Positions 7,412 through 19,121 are shown, counted from the stretch's first letter. The stretch is 64,000 bases of DNA from Dechloromonas sp. HYN0024 (GCF_003441615.1 NZ_CP031842.1:2550001-2614000), one strand, 5' to 3'. Notes: generated by a model from the sequence alone, not told the origin. Made by a program: numbers and translations.

Positions 7412-8998
7412 TCAGCAATCAATCTGCCGCCCCTCAAGAAACCGTTCCGCATAGCGCCGGAAAACCTCGCCCTCGACAAACACCGCATGCAAATCCGGGT
7501 CGATATGCCCGTTCTGGCTAAACCGGTTGAGGATGGCCAGGGCATCGGATAGTTGCTTGCCGTCCTTGTAGGGGCGGTCCTTGGCGGTGAGGGCTTCGAA
7601 GATGTCGGCGATACCCATGATCCGGGCCTGCCAACTCATGTCTTCACGCTTGAGGCCCTTGGGGTAGCCCTTGCCATCCATGCGCTCATGGTGGCCGCCG
7701 GCGTATTCCGGCACATTTCTCAGATGCCTGGGCCAGGGGAGCTGTTCCAGCATGCGGATGGTGGCGACGATATGGTGGTTGATGATGTCGCGCTCGGCGC
7801 GGGTCAGGGTGCCGGCGCGGATGCTGAGGTTTTCGAGTTCGTCTGCTGACAGGAAGGGAACATCCGCGCCATCGGCGTTGCGCCAGCGATAGTCGGTGGC
7901 GATTCGCCGGACATGGGCGATGTCCTCATCGGACATTTTTTCGCTGCCGATATTGGCCCGCCGGAGGATATCGCGGTCAGCCAGAAGCTTTTCGCAGAAG
8001 GCGCGATAGTCGCGCTCGGCATCACCGGGCGCCATGCCACCAGCGACATTTTTCCACTGGCGCACCTCGGCATCGCGCCGGACCACCTCGAAGCGCGTGT
8101 CGATCAGGTGGATGCGATCGTAGATGGTTTGCAGCTTGGTCGCCTTGTCGACGACATGCACCGGCGTCGTGACCTTGCCGCAATCATGGAGGAGCGCGGC
8201 GATGCGCAGTTCGTAGCGATCCTTGTCGGTCAGTCTGAAGTCGGCCAGCGGACCTTCTCGGGTCGCGGCGGCTGCTTCAGCCAGCATCATGGTCAGCTCC
8301 GGGACGCGCTGGCAGTGGCCGCCGGTGTAGGGCGATTTTTCGTCGATCGCCAAGTTGATGAGCTTGATGAAGGACTCGAAGAGGGCTTCGAGTTGCTGCA
8401 CCAGTTGCCGGTTGCTCAAGGCAATGGCGGCCTGCGAGGCGAGCGATTCGGCCAGACGCTGATCGGCGGGCGAAAACTCGGTCACCCCGCCAGTGGTCGG
8501 GTTGAGGGCATTGATCAGTTGCAGTACGCCAATGATCTCGCCTTCATGGTCTTTCATCGGAACGGTAAGAAAGGATTGCGAGCGATAGCCGGTGCCGGCA
8601 TCAAACTGACGGGTGCCGGAGAAATCGAACCCGTCGGCCTGATAGGCGTCGGCGATGTTGACGGTATTGCCAGTGATGGCGGCATAGGCAGCCACCATGC
8701 CATTATTGGCGGTGCCATCGTCGCGATACAGGGGCAGATCGGGAAACTTGCCCGAAGTCGGCATGCCGCTCGCTCCGCCGAAGGCCAGGCACAGTGAGTT
8801 AGTCCGCACGATTTCGAAGTGCAAATGCCGGCGGTCATCGGAGAGCAGATAGAGGGTGCCACCATCGGCCCGGGTGATCTGTTTGGCGGCGATGACAATC
8901 TTTTCGAGAAGCAGGCTGATATTGCGCTCGCTCGACAGGGACGCCCCGATATCGTTGAGCTGGTCAAGACGGCGAAAGAGATCGTCCAGGGTTTCCAT
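7412..8998 (-). CDS. GAF-HD-GYP protein, c-di-GMP phosphodiesterase
   Basis: 528-residue cytoplasmic protein with no membrane helix. A GAF sensor domain occupies about residues 20-195. The HD-GYP domain follows, with HDCGK at 271-275 and HHERMDGKGYP at 436-446, the metal-binding and GYP signatures of active phosphodiesterases that hydrolyse c-di-GMP to pGpG or GMP. Unusually, about 100 extra residues (roughly 285-398) separate the HD motif from the LTxAERxxIxxH helix that normally follows within about 40 residues. The gene heads a minus-strand run of signalling genes and lies 13 bases downstream of a cyclic nucleotide phosphodiesterase gene. Confidence 0.88.
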   Translation of the reverse strand: METLDDLFRRLDQLNDIGASLSSERNISLLLEKIVIAAKQITRADGGTLYLLSDDRRHLHFEIVRTNSLCLAFGGASGMPTSGKFPDLPLYRDDGTANNGMVAAYAAITGNTVNIADAYQADGFDFSGTRQFDAGTGYRSQSFLTVPMKDHEGEIIGVLQLINALNPTTGGVTEFSPADQRLAESLASQAAIALSNRQLVQQLEALFESFIKLINLAIDEKSPYTGGHCQRVPELTMMLAEAAAATREGPLADFRLTDKDRYELRIAALLHDCGKVTTPVHVVDKATKLQTIYDRIHLIDTRFEVVRRDAEVRQWKNVAGGMAPGDAERDYRAFCEKLLADRDILRRANIGSEKMSDEDIAHVRRIATDYRWRNADGADVPFLSADELENLSIRAGTLTRAERDIINHHIVATIRMLEQLPWPRHLRNVPEYAGGHHERMDGKGYPKGLKREDMSWQARIMGIADIFEALTAKDRPYKDGKQLSDALAILNRFSQNGHIDPDLHAVFVEGEVFRRYAERFLEGRQIDC

Positions 8999-9011
8999 GG
9001 CAGGAGTCCGC

Positions 9012-9779
9012 TCAGAACTCGATGATCTGGCCGTTTTGCAACATGCCAGGGGAAAACTGCTGCAGGCAGCGGGTGATCTCTGCCATGGTGGCCTCGACCT
9101 GCCCGGGTTTGAGGTGCGAGATGTGGATCTGGCAGGGACGCGTCAATTTACTCAGTTCGGCAGCCAGCCTGTCCGGCCAGTAATGTCGCGAAACCTCAGC
9201 CAGGCGGGATTCACGGTTGGGGAAAGCGCACTCGATGAGTAGGTGACGCAGGTTTGGGATGGCATTGACGGCCTGCCAGAAAGCATCGCAGGGGCCGGTA
9301 TCACCAGAAAAAACCAGGCTTGCTGCACCGGAGTCGAGGCGATAACCAACCGCGGGGACGGTATGGCCGGCCGGCAAGGCCGAAATAGCACGCCCAGCCA
9401 GCAAGATTGGCTCCCCGAGGCTAATACTTTGATAGCGCAGAAAGGCATTCTCGGCCGACGGAACGGCCGCAAAGTCCGGCCAGATCGCCCAGTTGAAAAT
9501 GTGCTGGCGCAGGCTGTCGAGCACAGCATCTGGCGCATAGACGGTGAGCGGCCGGTCACGGCGATCAGCCACCGTATCGATCATCATTGGCAGGGCAGCG
9601 ATGTGATCAAGATGGGCATGGGTCAGAAAGACATGATCGATTGACGTCAGCTCGGCAATCGACAATTCGCCGACGCCAGTACCAGCATCGATCAGGATGT
9701 CGTGATCAACCAGAAAAGAGGTGGTGCGGTGGTGTCTGCCACCAATGCCGCCACTGCAGCCGAGGACACTGAGCTTCAT
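9012..9779 (-). CDS. MBL-fold 3',5'-cyclic-nucleotide phosphodiesterase, class II
   Basis: 255 residues. The metallo-beta-lactamase motif HxHxDH is present as THAHLDHIAALP near residue 75. Downstream ligands appear as FSGDTGPCDAF, LIECAFPN and HISHLKPGQ, a pattern typical of class II cAMP phosphodiesterases (the yeast PDE1/CpdP line). It likely hydrolyses cAMP or another 3',5'-cyclic nucleotide in the cytoplasm. It lies immediately upstream of the HD-GYP gene and 114 bases downstream of the FHA gene. A class III adenylate cyclase is encoded elsewhere in this window (52916-54190), so both making and breaking cAMP are plausible here. Other MBL hydrolase activities cannot be excluded. Confidence 0.75.
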   Translation of the reverse strand: MKLSVLGCSGGIGGRHHRTTSFLVDHDILIDAGTGVGELSIAELTSIDHVFLTHAHLDHIAALPMMIDTVADRRDRPLTVYAPDAVLDSLRQHIFNWAIWPDFAAVPSAENAFLRYQSISLGEPILLAGRAISALPAGHTVPAVGYRLDSGAASLVFSGDTGPCDAFWQAVNAIPNLRHLLIECAFPNRESRLAEVSRHYWPDRLAAELSKLTRPCQIHISHLKPGQVEATMAEITRCLQQFSPGMLQNGQIIEF

Positions 9780-9893
9780 GCTTTTGGGGCCTGCCGTAAA
9801 GTTGGGCCGCCCGCCGGATCAGCCGACAGCGCGCCTGACCGGATTGTAACTCCCGACTCAGGAAGTCACCCAGCCTCCGGCAAAAAAGCCGCC

Positions 9894-10598
9894 TCAGTGA
9901 CGCAGGAAAAACTCCATCTTGATGCCGGCGATCTCGATCACGTCATGGTCAGCCAACGGAACAGCCTGGGCATCAAGCGGCTTGCCATTGACGACCGGGA
10001 ACTGCGCCCCTTCGACATGGGTTATGAAATAGCCGTGCGGCCGCTTGGCAATCACCGCCACCTGCAGTCCGGGCTTGCCCAGGGTCGTCAGGGTCTTGGT
10101 CAATTCAAGTTCGCGGCCGGCGTTCGGGCCGTTGAGCAACTGAATGGCGGCGGCCATCGTGGGCTGCGGCGGCTTGGGATTGGAGGCCATACCGATATTC
10201 GAACGGGTCGGCGACTCGGTGGGCGCCAGCTGAAGCTCTGAGGGCAGGCGCAAAACGCCAGAACGGATGGCCGTATTCTTCTCAAAATCGCTGGCCGCGG
10301 CACCGGTTTGCAGATCGGCCATGTACTTCAGTTTGTACTTGCCCAGTTCAATGACGTCGTTGTTGCGCAAAAAGTGTTTCTTGATCGGCTGGCCGTTCAC
10401 CAGCGTACCGTTGGTGCTGTTGAGGTCTTCGAGAAACGAGTCGGCCAGAATGGTGACAACCACGGCGTGCTCGCCAGAAATCGCCAGATTGTCGATCTGG
10501 ATGTCGTTCTGCGGCTTGCGCCCGATACTCAGACGCTCCTGATTGAGCTGAATCTCCTTGAGCACCAGACCATCCATCGAAAGAATCAGTTTTGCCAT
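9894..10598 (-). CDS. FHA domain protein (two FHA modules)
   Basis: 234 residues. The first FHA domain (about 1-95) has the phosphothreonine-binding pattern: SIGRKPQNDIQID, then SGEHA and LNSTNGTLVNG. A linker rich in Pro, Ala and Thr (about 100-145) leads to a second, degenerate FHA-like module (about 146-234), with GPNAGRELELT and FPVVNGKPL but no clear R/S/H triad. FHA domains read phosphothreonine on partner proteins. It lies 15 bases downstream of a PP2C phosphatase gene and is probably in the same operon. No Ser/Thr kinase gene is nearby. Confidence 0.85.
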   Translation of the reverse strand: MAKLILSMDGLVLKEIQLNQERLSIGRKPQNDIQIDNLAISGEHAVVVTILADSFLEDLNSTNGTLVNGQPIKKHFLRNNDVIELGKYKLKYMADLQTGAAASDFEKNTAIRSGVLRLPSELQLAPTESPTRSNIGMASNPKPPQPTMAAAIQLLNGPNAGRELELTKTLTTLGKPGLQVAVIAKRPHGYFITHVEGAQFPVVNGKPLDAQAVPLADHDVIEIAGIKMEFFLRH

Positions 10599-10613
10599 CT
10601 TGCCTGCCTCATA

Positions 10614-11435
10614 TCACTGCAAATGAGCGACCAGCTGCTGCCAGCGCCCCTTGGGCGATGCAAAATCGCCCACCACCTTGACCAGTATGACCGAGATATT
10701 GTCCCGCCCGCCATAGGCATTGCTCTGATGAACCAGATGATCCGCCGCCAGTGCCAGATTACTACCGAGCGAGCGCAGTGTTATGGCAATCTCTTCGTCG
10801 TCCACCATTTCATTGAGACCATCGGAACACAGCAGCACGATGTCGCCAGCCCGCACGTCGAAATCGCTGACGTCAACCTGGACCTCAGGATCAACCCCGA
10901 GTGCCCGGGTCACCAGATTCCGGTGTTCCGAATAGCGGGCCTGGGCAGCGGTGATCGTGCCACTGTCCAGTTGCTCCTGTAACAAGGAATGATCCCGCGT
11001 CAATTGTTCGAAACATTGGCCACGCAAGCGATACAGGCGGGAATCGCCGACATGGGCGACGCTCATCCGGTTATCGTAAAACAAGGCCATGACCAGCGTC
11101 GTGCCCATCCCGGCAAAATCGGCGCAATTCTGGGCGGCATTGAAAATCGCCAGATTGGTGGCGGTGACTTCATTGACGAGGTGATTGCCGACGGTGGCCG
11201 GATCGCTCAGCCCCTGCTCCTGAACCACGGACGAATTGATGATTTTGGCCAGATCAGCGGCCAGCCGGGTGGTCGCCAGGCCGCTGGCGACCTCACCGGC
11301 GTTATAGCCACCCATGCCGTCGGCCAGTATGGCGACACCGAGACTGGCGTCGGCAAAGAGCGCGTCTTCGTTATGACCACGGACCATGCCCGGATCGGTG
11401 CGCGTCACGACTTCGAGAGCCTCACTCAACTTCAT
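10614..11435 (-). CDS. PP2C-family Ser/Thr phosphatase (Stp1-like)
   Basis: 273 residues containing the PP2C motif series: RGHNEDALF, ADGMGGYNAGEVAS (metal-binding Asp), HVGDSRLYRLRG, LLCSDGLNEMVDDEEI and GGRDNISVILVKV. The enzyme removes phosphate from Ser/Thr in a Mn/Mg-dependent reaction. It is encoded just upstream of an FHA protein that would recognise the same modification. In other proteobacteria such pairs occur in type VI secretion or Hanks-kinase clusters, but no secretion genes are seen here. About 200 bases of gene-free sequence (11436-11637) precede it and should hold its promoter; no clear consensus was identified. Confidence 0.9.
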   Translation of the reverse strand: MKLSEALEVVTRTDPGMVRGHNEDALFADASLGVAILADGMGGYNAGEVASGLATTRLAADLAKIINSSVVQEQGLSDPATVGNHLVNEVTATNLAIFNAAQNCADFAGMGTTLVMALFYDNRMSVAHVGDSRLYRLRGQCFEQLTRDHSLLQEQLDSGTITAAQARYSEHRNLVTRALGVDPEVQVDVSDFDVRAGDIVLLCSDGLNEMVDDEEIAITLRSLGSNLALAADHLVHQSNAYGGRDNISVILVKVVGDFASPKGRWQQLVAHLQ

Positions 11436-11637
11436 CGGTCAAGTGCTCGCGAAAAAAGAAATGCCCGGGCCGGAATGTGGACGAGGCTCATCGACGAAGC
11501 CGCATGCCCCGTATAAGCCCGACCGACATTTTCCGACAAAGCCCGAAACATTTTTCCCCTGCCGATAGCCAGACAGCACTGGCGTTGAAGACACAATAGC
11601 GTGACATTCTTACCTGTCCTTGCATTTCGGTCAAACA

Positions 11638-12594
11638 TCATTCCTTTGACATTTTCCGACCGAGACCAGCAGCCTCCGCCGCGGCCAGCACGCGAAGTGC
11701 CACGGCAAGGTCCTGAATGGCCATTCCCTGTGATTCAAACAGGGTAATCTGCTCGGCCGATGTCCGGCCACCATGGCGTCCGACCATCACCTCACCCAGC
11801 TCAACCAACTGTCGCGCATGCAGCCGACCCTTTTCAAGTAGGGGCAGCAGATCACCGGCTTCGGCCAGGGCTGTCGGCACGGCATCGACGGTAATCAGGT
11901 CGCAACGCTTGATGGCCGCCTCCGACAACTCCTGACGAATTAGCGAGTTAGAACCTGCCGCATTGATATGGACGCCTGACTCTAGCCAGGCCGCATCGAA
12001 CAGCGGCTGGGCCGCCGTCGTCACGGTGCCGATCAGATCACTGCCGCGCACAGTATCCTCAGCACTCTCGGCGGCGACCACGGCAACGCCGGTTTGCTCG
12101 CTGAGACGGCGGCAAAAATCGCGCAGCTTGTCCGCCTTGCGACTGAACACCTTGACCCGCTCCAGCGGCATCGTCGCGCAGATCGCCCGAATATGGCCTT
12201 CGGCCTGCCAGCCGGCGCCAAACACGCCAGCCACCGTCGAACCGGGACGGGCCAGCCAGCGGGCGGCGACACCGCTGGCCGCGCCAGTACGCATCATGCC
12301 CAGATAATCGGCTTCGATGACCGCCTTGAGACAGCCGCTCGCCGCGTCAAACAGATGAACCAGAAAGCGGTTCCCGCTCTTGTTGCTGGTGTAGGCCTTG
12401 TAGCCAATCACCCCCTGCGCTGGTAGCCCACCCTGGAGAATATGCAAAACCGTCTGCGGCAGACGCGTGCGGGCGCGCGGCGTATCAAGCGCCAAACCGT
12501 TAGCCAGATCGCGGTGGGCCGACTCGACCCCTTCCAGCACCATGTCGACGGTCAGCAGTTGCTTGACGTCACTTTCGGAAAGATACAAGGCCAC
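11638..12594 (-). CDS. Ornithine cyclodeaminase / mu-crystallin family protein
   Basis: 318 residues. It has the family N-terminal substrate domain and a Rossmann fold starting at GVFGAGWQAEGHIRA (about residue 122), the NAD(P)-binding glycine motif. Upstream, RTGAASGVAARWLARP is the conserved family signature. Members include ornithine cyclodeaminase, alanine dehydrogenase and delta-1-pyrroline-2-carboxylate reductase; the sequence alone does not decide between these substrates. It lies 9 bases downstream of the terC-family gene on the same strand, so the two may share a transcript. Confidence 0.82.
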   Translation of the reverse strand: MALYLSESDVKQLLTVDMVLEGVESAHRDLANGLALDTPRARTRLPQTVLHILQGGLPAQGVIGYKAYTSNKSGNRFLVHLFDAASGCLKAVIEADYLGMMRTGAASGVAARWLARPGSTVAGVFGAGWQAEGHIRAICATMPLERVKVFSRKADKLRDFCRRLSEQTGVAVVAAESAEDTVRGSDLIGTVTTAAQPLFDAAWLESGVHINAAGSNSLIRQELSEAAIKRCDLITVDAVPTALAEAGDLLPLLEKGRLHARQLVELGEVMVGRHGGRTSAEQITLFESQGMAIQDLAVALRVLAAAEAAGLGRKMSKE

Positions 12595-12603
12595 AACTTT
12601 CTC

Positions 12604-13305
12604 CTAAACGATGGTGACATCCTGGCGAGCCAGAATCCGCCTCTCGAACCAGCGACCAACGGTGACCACCAGCAGGGCGCCGACCGTGCCGGCAGCCTTG
12701 GCTGCCCAACCGGGAAGTGGCGGCAGCAGGGCGAGGACCCCGACGTCACTGAGCATCATCTCGCCCGCCACAAAACCAAGCAAGGCCGCGCCAAGCAGGA
12801 CGATGGAGGGAAATCGCTCCATCCAGTGGAGGATCAGTTGGCTCGACCAGACAATCAGCGGAATGCTCACGGCCAGCCCGAAGAGGAGCAGCGCCAGGCT
12901 GCCATGAGCCGCCCCGGCCACCCCGATGACGTTATCGAGGCTCATCACGAAATCAGCGACGACGATGGTTTTGACCGCCCCCCACAGATGGGCCGAGGGC
13001 TCTATATCGCAGCCATCTTCATCTTCCGGCAGCATCAATTTAATGGCAATCCAGACCAGCAGCAGGCCACCGACCAGCTTGAGCCACGGCAGGTTCATGA
13101 CCAGCGCAGCGAAGACGGTGAGCACCACGCGCAGGCTAACGGCCCCGGCGACACCCCAGAAAATGCCGGTGCGCCGCTGCTCCGGCGCCAGATTTCGGCA
13201 AGCCATGGCAATGACCACGGCGTTGTCGCCGGAGAGGACGATGTCGATCAGGATGATCTGGCCGACAGCGACCCAGAAAACGGCAGAGGTGATATCTAGT
13301 TCCAT
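12604..13305 (-). CDS. TerC family integral membrane protein (YjbE-type)
   Basis: 233 residues with about 7 membrane helices. The conserved acidic motif lies near the N-terminus (VLSGDNAVVIAMA) and a second one past the centre (FVMSLDNVIGVAGAA). These Asp-Asn pairs within helices are the family signature and probably handle metal ions. Characterised relatives act in manganese export (Mn exporters such as MeeY/YceF types) or tellurite resistance. A strong terminator belonging to sucCD lies just upstream. Confidence 0.85.
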   Translation of the reverse strand: MELDITSAVFWVAVGQIILIDIVLSGDNAVVIAMACRNLAPEQRRTGIFWGVAGAVSLRVVLTVFAALVMNLPWLKLVGGLLLVWIAIKLMLPEDEDGCDIEPSAHLWGAVKTIVVADFVMSLDNVIGVAGAAHGSLALLLFGLAVSIPLIVWSSQLILHWMERFPSIVLLGAALLGFVAGEMMLSDVGVLALLPPLPGWAAKAAGTVGALLVVTVGRWFERRILARQDVTIV

Positions 13306-13320
13306 AAAATCCGGGCGAAA

Positions 13321-13347
13321 AAAAGGCGGGCATCAAGCCCGCCTTTT
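13321..13347 (-). terminator. Terminator after sucCD
   Basis: An 11-bp stem AAAAGGCGGGC/GCCCGCCTTTT with a 5-base loop lies 23 bases past the sucD stop. On the minus strand T residues follow the stem (TTTTTTTCGCC). Confidence 0.85.
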
Positions 13348-13369
13348 CTGGTTGAGCCAGGCTCGAATT

Positions 13370-14263
13370 TTACAGCATGGCCTTGAGCAGCTTGGCCATT
13401 TCGGACGGGTTACGCGTCACCTTGAAGCCACACTCTTCCATGATGGCGAGCTTGGCATCAGCCGTGTCGGCACCGCCGGAAATCAAGGCACCAGCGTGAC
13501 CCATGCGCTTGCCGGCCGGGGCGGTAACACCGGCGATGAAGCCAACGATCGGCTTCTTCATGTTGGCCTTGCACCACATGGCGGCTTCGGCTTCGTCAGG
13601 ACCACCGATTTCGCCGATCATGATGACGGCGTCGGTATCCGGATCGTCGTTGAACGCCTTCATGACGTCGATGTGCTTCAGACCGTTGATCGGGTCACCA
13701 CCGATACCGACGGCAGACGACTGGCCGAGACCGATTTCGGTCAGCTGGCCAACGGCTTCGTAGGTCAGGGTGCCGGAACGCGACACGACGCCGATGCGAC
13801 CCTTGCGGTGGATGTGACCCGGCATGATGCCGATCTTCACTTCGTCCGGGGTGATCAGGCCGGGGCAGTTCGGGCCGAGGAGAAGGGTCTTCTTGCCGCC
13901 CTTGGCTTCCTTTTCCTTCATCTTGTTGCGCAGGATGAGCATGTCGCGAACAGGGATGCCTTCGGTAATACAGATGGCCAGATCGAGGTCGGCTTCAACG
14001 GCTTCCCAGATCGCAGCGGCAGCACCCGGGGGCGGCACGTAGATGACGGAAACGGTGGCACCGGTTTCGGCAGCGGCTTCCTTGACGGAGGCGTAGATAG
14101 GAATATTGAAGATGGACTCGCCGGCCTTCTTCGGGTTCACGCCAGCAACGAAACATTCCTTGCCGTTCGCGTATTCCTGGCACTTTTCCGTGTGGAACTG
14201 GCCGGTCTTGCCGGTAATGCCCTGGGTAATGATGCGGGTGTTCTTATTGATGAAAATGGACAT
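13370..14263 (-). CDS. sucD: Succinyl-CoA synthetase alpha subunit
   Basis: 297 residues. It forms the alpha subunit of the TCA-cycle ligase that makes ATP (or GTP) and succinate from succinyl-CoA. The CoA-binding Rossmann motif is near the start (ITQGITGKTGQFHTEK), the VIYVPPPGAAAA segment and LLGPNCPGLITPDE are present, and the phosphorylated active-site His lies in MGHAGALISGG. The length matches the E. coli enzyme (289). It follows sucC by 11 bases on the same strand, as usual. Confidence 0.98.
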   Translation of the reverse strand: MSIFINKNTRIITQGITGKTGQFHTEKCQEYANGKECFVAGVNPKKAGESIFNIPIYASVKEAAAETGATVSVIYVPPPGAAAAIWEAVEADLDLAICITEGIPVRDMLILRNKMKEKEAKGGKKTLLLGPNCPGLITPDEVKIGIMPGHIHRKGRIGVVSRSGTLTYEAVGQLTEIGLGQSSAVGIGGDPINGLKHIDVMKAFNDDPDTDAVIMIGEIGGPDEAEAAMWCKANMKKPIVGFIAGVTAPAGKRMGHAGALISGGADTADAKLAIMEECGFKVTRNPSEMAKLLKAML

Positions 14264-14274
14264 TCAATAGCTCC

Positions 14275-15435
<1,161 letters not shown>

Positions 15436-15571
15436 GCGCTTTCCTTGCGTTTAGTTGAGTTGCGAGCAATGAGCAGTGGCCGAACTTTCCCCCGACCCCG
15501 CCCGGTTATACCGGCTTGAACATAAAATGTTACCACATACCCCTAAAATCTTTGCAGCCCGAAATTCATAA

Positions 15572-16930
15572 TTACAGCCTTGATTCGTTCGCCTTGAGCA
15601 CCCTGTGCAGCAACGGCAGCAACAGCATTGCCGCAAGCAGCAGGCTTATCACGGCAGCCAGCCAGAATCCAGCGACGCCGAGCGGCGTTGTCCAGCGGTA
15701 GCAAAGCCACGAACCGCCCAGCAAACCGACGCCCCAAAAACAGAAGGTCTGCACCAGCATCGGCACGAAGGTCACCCGATAGGCCCGCAGAACATGCCCC
15801 GCAACAGTCTGCAGGGCGTCGAAGAACTGGTAGATGGCGACATAGCCAATCAGCCCCAGGGCCACCGACCGTACGGCCAGATCATCGGTATATGCGGCGA
15901 CCAGCGGCTCGGCAAGTAGCCAGAGGAGTAGACCAATGGCCGACGACGAGGCCCCGGCGAGGATCAGCCCGGCCCGTATCGCCGCCCTCGCCCGCCGGCT
16001 GTCGCGGGCGCCGGCAGCCTGGCCAACGGCGGCCATGGTGGCGATACCGAGCGACAGCGGCAGCATATAGACCAGGGCCGACAGATTGGCGACGATGCGA
16101 TGCCCGGCCACCACGGTCGCGCCGAGCGATGCGACGAACAGCGCAATGAGCGTGAACGAGGTAATTTCGACCAGATTGGACAGACCCATGGGCACGCCGA
16201 TCCGAAGCAACTCCCGCCAGGCCGTCCAGTTCGGCAACTGCCACCCGGAAAACGGTTGATAGCGCCGGCCGAGCGGCCCGAAAGCGAGGTAGGCAGCAGC
16301 GCTGGCGCAAGCCAGCCAGCCGATCAGCACATTGGACAGGGCGCACCCGGCCACCCCGAGCGATTCGCCGAGCCAGCCCCCGAGGGCGAAGCCCCAGGCC
16401 AGGACGGCGTGCAGGCCAAGACTGATGACGCCGATGCCCATCAGCACCCGGGGCTTGCCCAGGGCATTGCAGAAGGCGTAGAAAGTCCGGTAGCACAGGG
16501 CGGCTGGCAGCCCCCAGGCGAGCAGGGCGAGGTATTGTCGAACCTTGACCTCGACCACGGCATCCATGCTCGCCAGGCCGAGCACAGCCCCCGGATGGGT
16601 CAGCAAAAGAATGCCCGGCACCGCCAGCGTCAGGGCCAGCCAGAACCCTTGCTGCAGAACACCGGCCACTTCGTCGTCGCGCCCGGCGCCGTGCAGGTGA
16701 GCGACAACTGGCGTCACCGCCTGCAATATTCCCACCAGTGCAAAGACCACCGAAACGTGAATACCCCCGCCAATGGCCACGGCGGCGAGGTCAAGCGAAC
16801 TGACATGGCCCAGCACGGCGGTGTCGACCACCATCATGCCGATCGACGACAGTTGGGCGATCAGAATCGGAAGGGCATGGGCCATCAGGCCACGGGCGGC
16901 TACGCGGAACATGGGGCAGGATTGTCGCAT
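15572..16930 (-). CDS. MATE family efflux transporter (NorM-like)
   Basis: 452 residues with 12 predicted membrane helices in two related halves, each beginning with a MATE helix (SSIGMMVVDTAVLGHVS in half one, VPMGLSNLVEITSF in half two). MATE proteins export cationic drugs, dyes or metabolites using Na+ or H+ gradients. The substrate is not predictable. The start is uncertain: the ATG at 16930 and another at 16912 both lack a strong Shine-Dalgarno. It is transcribed divergently from paaK, with an inverted repeat GCCCGAT/ATCGGGC at 16940-16960 between them. Confidence 0.87.
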   Translation of the reverse strand: MRQSCPMFRVAARGLMAHALPILIAQLSSIGMMVVDTAVLGHVSSLDLAAVAIGGGIHVSVVFALVGILQAVTPVVAHLHGAGRDDEVAGVLQQGFWLALTLAVPGILLLTHPGAVLGLASMDAVVEVKVRQYLALLAWGLPAALCYRTFYAFCNALGKPRVLMGIGVISLGLHAVLAWGFALGGWLGESLGVAGCALSNVLIGWLACASAAAYLAFGPLGRRYQPFSGWQLPNWTAWRELLRIGVPMGLSNLVEITSFTLIALFVASLGATVVAGHRIVANLSALVYMLPLSLGIATMAAVGQAAGARDSRRARAAIRAGLILAGASSSAIGLLLWLLAEPLVAAYTDDLAVRSVALGLIGYVAIYQFFDALQTVAGHVLRAYRVTFVPMLVQTFCFWGVGLLGGSWLCYRWTTPLGVAGFWLAAVISLLLAAMLLLPLLHRVLKANESRL

Positions 16931-17046
16931 GTCCGCCGCGCCCGATTGCCGAGATCGGGCCTGGACAAAAATCCGCCCGATTGATCTGCCTCAACCCGCC
17001 AACAACGCAGACCGATGAAAATTTATGGTTCTCGAGGGGGAAAACC

Positions 17047-18342
<1,296 letters not shown>

Positions 18343-18396
18343 GGCATCGCGCAAGCCTAACCGTTTCGAAAAGGCATTGACCAGACAGGACCATGA

Positions 18397-18412
18397 CCCG
18401 CGCTAGCGCGGG
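18397..18412. terminator. GC palindrome between convergent paaK and FAH-family genes
   Basis: CCCGCGCTAGCGCGGG is a perfect 16-nt palindrome in the 77-base gap where two genes converge. It has no T-run, so it is a weak terminator candidate at best, or a small repeat. Confidence 0.35.
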
Positions 18413-18419
18413 CGTCCAC

Positions 18420-19121
18420 CTAAACAATCCGGGCGCGTAGCGTGCCAACGCCGTCGACGCCCCCTTCCAGCACGTCGCCTCTGAGCAGCGGCCCGACCCC
18501 GGCCGGGGTTCCGGTGTAGATCAGGTCACCCGCTTCGAGGCGGACCATCGTCGACAGGTTGGCAATAACCTCCGGCACCTTCCACATCATGGCCGACAGG
18601 TCGCCGCTCTGGCGCAGTTGGCCATTCACTGTCAGCCAGATGCGCCCGGCCACAGGATGACCGCCCGACGCCACCGGACAGATCGGCCCTAGCACCGCCG
18701 ACTGGTCGAAGCCCTTGCTCATATCCCAGGGATGGCTCTTTTCCTTCGCCCGCGCCTGCATGTCCCGCCGGGTCAGATCGAGACCGACGGCATAGCCAAA
18801 AACCAGGGCATTGGCCGCCTCGACCGTCACATTCGCCCCGCCCGCCCCGAGCGCCACGACCATCTCGACCTCATGGTGCAGATTGCTGGTCAGTGGCGGG
18901 TAAGCCACGCTGTTCTCGCCCGCCCCGCCAACCACTGCATCGGCCGGCTTGGTAAAGAAAAATGGGGGCTCACGCCCTTCTGCCTGATCAATGGCCCCCA
19001 TCTCGCGGGCATGGTCGGCGTAATTGCGGCCGACGCAAAAAATCCGCCGAACGGGAAAGCCCTGATTGACACCAAGTACCGGCAAGGCGGTTACAGGATA
19101 AGGAGCGAACACTGTGTTCAT
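18420..19121 (-). CDS. Fumarylacetoacetate hydrolase family protein
   Basis: 233 residues. FAH-fold signatures are visible: IFCVGRNYADHAREMG near the N-terminus, PFFFTKPADAVV, metal-ligand region HHEVEMVVALG, YAVGLDLTRRDMQ, and the C-terminal IYTGTPAGVGPLLRGD. Such enzymes hydrolyse or decarboxylate acylpyruvates and ring-cleavage products in the cytoplasm; YcgM-type acylpyruvase is the closest fit by size. The ATG at 19121 is chosen; an in-frame ATG at 19208 would add 29 non-conserved residues. It ends convergently with paaK. Confidence 0.88.
   Translation of the reverse strand: MNTVFAPYPVTALPVLGVNQGFPVRRIFCVGRNYADHAREMGAIDQAEGREPPFFFTKPADAVVGGAGENSVAYPPLTSNLHHEVEMVVALGAGGANVTVEAANALVFGYAVGLDLTRRDMQARAKEKSHPWDMSKGFDQSAVLGPICPVASGGHPVAGRIWLTVNGQLRQSGDLSAMMWKVPEVIANLSTMVRLEAGDLIYTGTPAGVGPLLRGDVLEGGVDGVGTLRARIV

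Noticed and set aside
7913..8797. A 294-codon open frame opposite the HD-GYP gene
   Set aside because: Mirror frame of a conserved gene with no Shine-Dalgarno or recognisable domain.
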